NCBI GenBank assembly: GCA_030068145.1
Contig: JAPJBO010000787.1
Location: 42,834 to 106,833 of the forward strand
From: Diplonema papillatum
Taxonomy: Eukaryota; Euglenozoa; Diplonemea; Diplonemida; Diplonemidae
Reading direction: 5' to 3'
Length of the DNA stretch: 64,000 nucleotides
Positions 63,328-64,000 of the stretch are shown piece after piece; the first letter of the stretch is position 1; each line of letters starts with the position of its first letter. The notes beneath the pieces were generated by a model. The model was given only the letters and a program-made list of their open reading frames with translations, did not search any database and had not been told where the DNA came from. The translations under genes were made by a program, and so were the position numbers.

Positions 63328-63474
63328 ACGCGTCGTAGTCAACCGCTTCGACGACGATTGAGAACGGCTGATGATCGCCTGTTACTTAACGCTTGTCCTA
63401 CTTCGTTCACCAAGCCTTGCAGAACCACCAGAATAGCGTAAAATGATGCAGGTAGAAGCCTGAACAGGCCTTAG

Positions 63475-64000
63475 AACAGTGAAAGTGGGCGCCAAAACCG
63501 AGGAAAGCGTCCCGCAAATCAGACCAGAGTTCTTAGTGGACCCCAAAGCAGCACAAACGGCAGCCCGAAACGGTGGATATGGCGCCAAAGCCGGTGCAAT
63601 TTGACCCCAAAGCCTGCATAGACAGGCAGCGCGTAGTTCGGTCTGTCCCGAATGCAGGGGGCCATTCTCCTTATCTTTTCAGCCCGGAACACCTGTGAGT
63701 GAAAGAAACCACGAAGCCCGAGGGTCGAATGCACTTGGAGATCGCTAGAGAACGCCGAAAACGTGTGTTTGGGCTGGGATCTTGCACAGAGAAGCGACCC
63801 AGCATCAGGTTGCATATGTGTCTTCTATGGCGGTTTACGGCCAACAGGCGGGGGGACCCCCTAAAAACCCATAAAATCGCATTTGGGACATCATAGAAGG
63901 CTCTCCGGAGGCTTCTGAGGGCGTATTTGAACGCAGAATCATGTTTTAGGAAGGGTATGGGGCCTCAGTACCCGTCAGACCCTGGTGAACTATGCGGGGA
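63475..64000 (-). repeat. Family E, right arm (inverted, runs off the window)
   Basis: The reverse complement of about 62465-62995, with scattered differences and one block change near 63620-63780. The last bases (CTATGCGGGGA) are the mirror of TCCCCGCATA at 62471, so the arm should continue beyond 64000. Confidence 0.85.

Noticed and set aside
1..64000. Dinoflagellate spliced-leader relic
   Set aside because: I looked for CCATTTTGGCTCAAG-like sequence on both strands by eye and found none; a computed search would be needed to exclude it.

Overview
The window looks like nuclear DNA of a unicellular eukaryote (a protist or alga). The recognisable proteins are eukaryotic: a cohesin acetyltransferase of the Eco1/ESCO type, an arginine methyltransferase and a PP1-like Ser/Thr phosphatase. 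Two of these genes are split by GT-AG introns, a fragment of eukaryotic LSU rRNA is present, and most of the sequence is dispersed repeats and transposable elements. I cannot name the species. Unidirectional genes and retroposon-rich intergenic DNA would fit an alveolate, but no dinoflagellate spliced-leader sequence was seen.

All confident host genes lie on the minus strand. From low to high coordinate they are: an ESCO-like acetyltransferase (about 832-1617, with broken copies of its 3' end at 36-500 and 588-735); a two-exon PRMT-like gene with a degraded active site (4013-5400, with a fragment of its 5' end at 5618-5703); a P-loop GTPase-like protein with an Ala/Glu/Lys/Gly-rich repeat (6643-8643, with a broken copy of its 3' part at 6440-6600); and a PP1-like phosphatase with a long unknown N-terminal region, in at least four exons (19756-26848). 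Three of the four genes have a damaged partial copy of themselves alongside.

Intron 2 of the phosphatase gene (about 21063-24896) is a transposon nest. It holds one arm of a long-inverted-repeat element, a nine-unit 67-bp minisatellite, fragments of two retroposon families, and a tyrosine-recombinase element whose zinc-binding and recombinase regions are in one frame but separated by a single TGA. A second DNA transposon, a hAT-like element of 2174 bp, has exact ends (43475-45648): matching CAGGG/CCCTG termini, a 6-bp target duplication ACGATG, a PCNA-binding (PIP-box) N-terminus and a hAT dimerisation C-terminus, but no catalytic core.

From 9 kb to 19 kb and from 27 kb to 64 kb the sequence is a mosaic of short repeats of 90-400 bp. 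In the entries these are families A, B, C, D, E, F, G, H, I, J, K, N, O, P, Q, R, S and T. Families A (about 28 copies) and B (about 9 copies) occur in one orientation only. Two A copies and one inserted element (L) have clear target-site duplications. The rest is low-complexity sequence (T runs, CA/GT/GA runs, a 23-bp and a 106-bp tandem array, two G-quadruplex-prone arrays) and a few coding-like fragments whose function I do not recognise.
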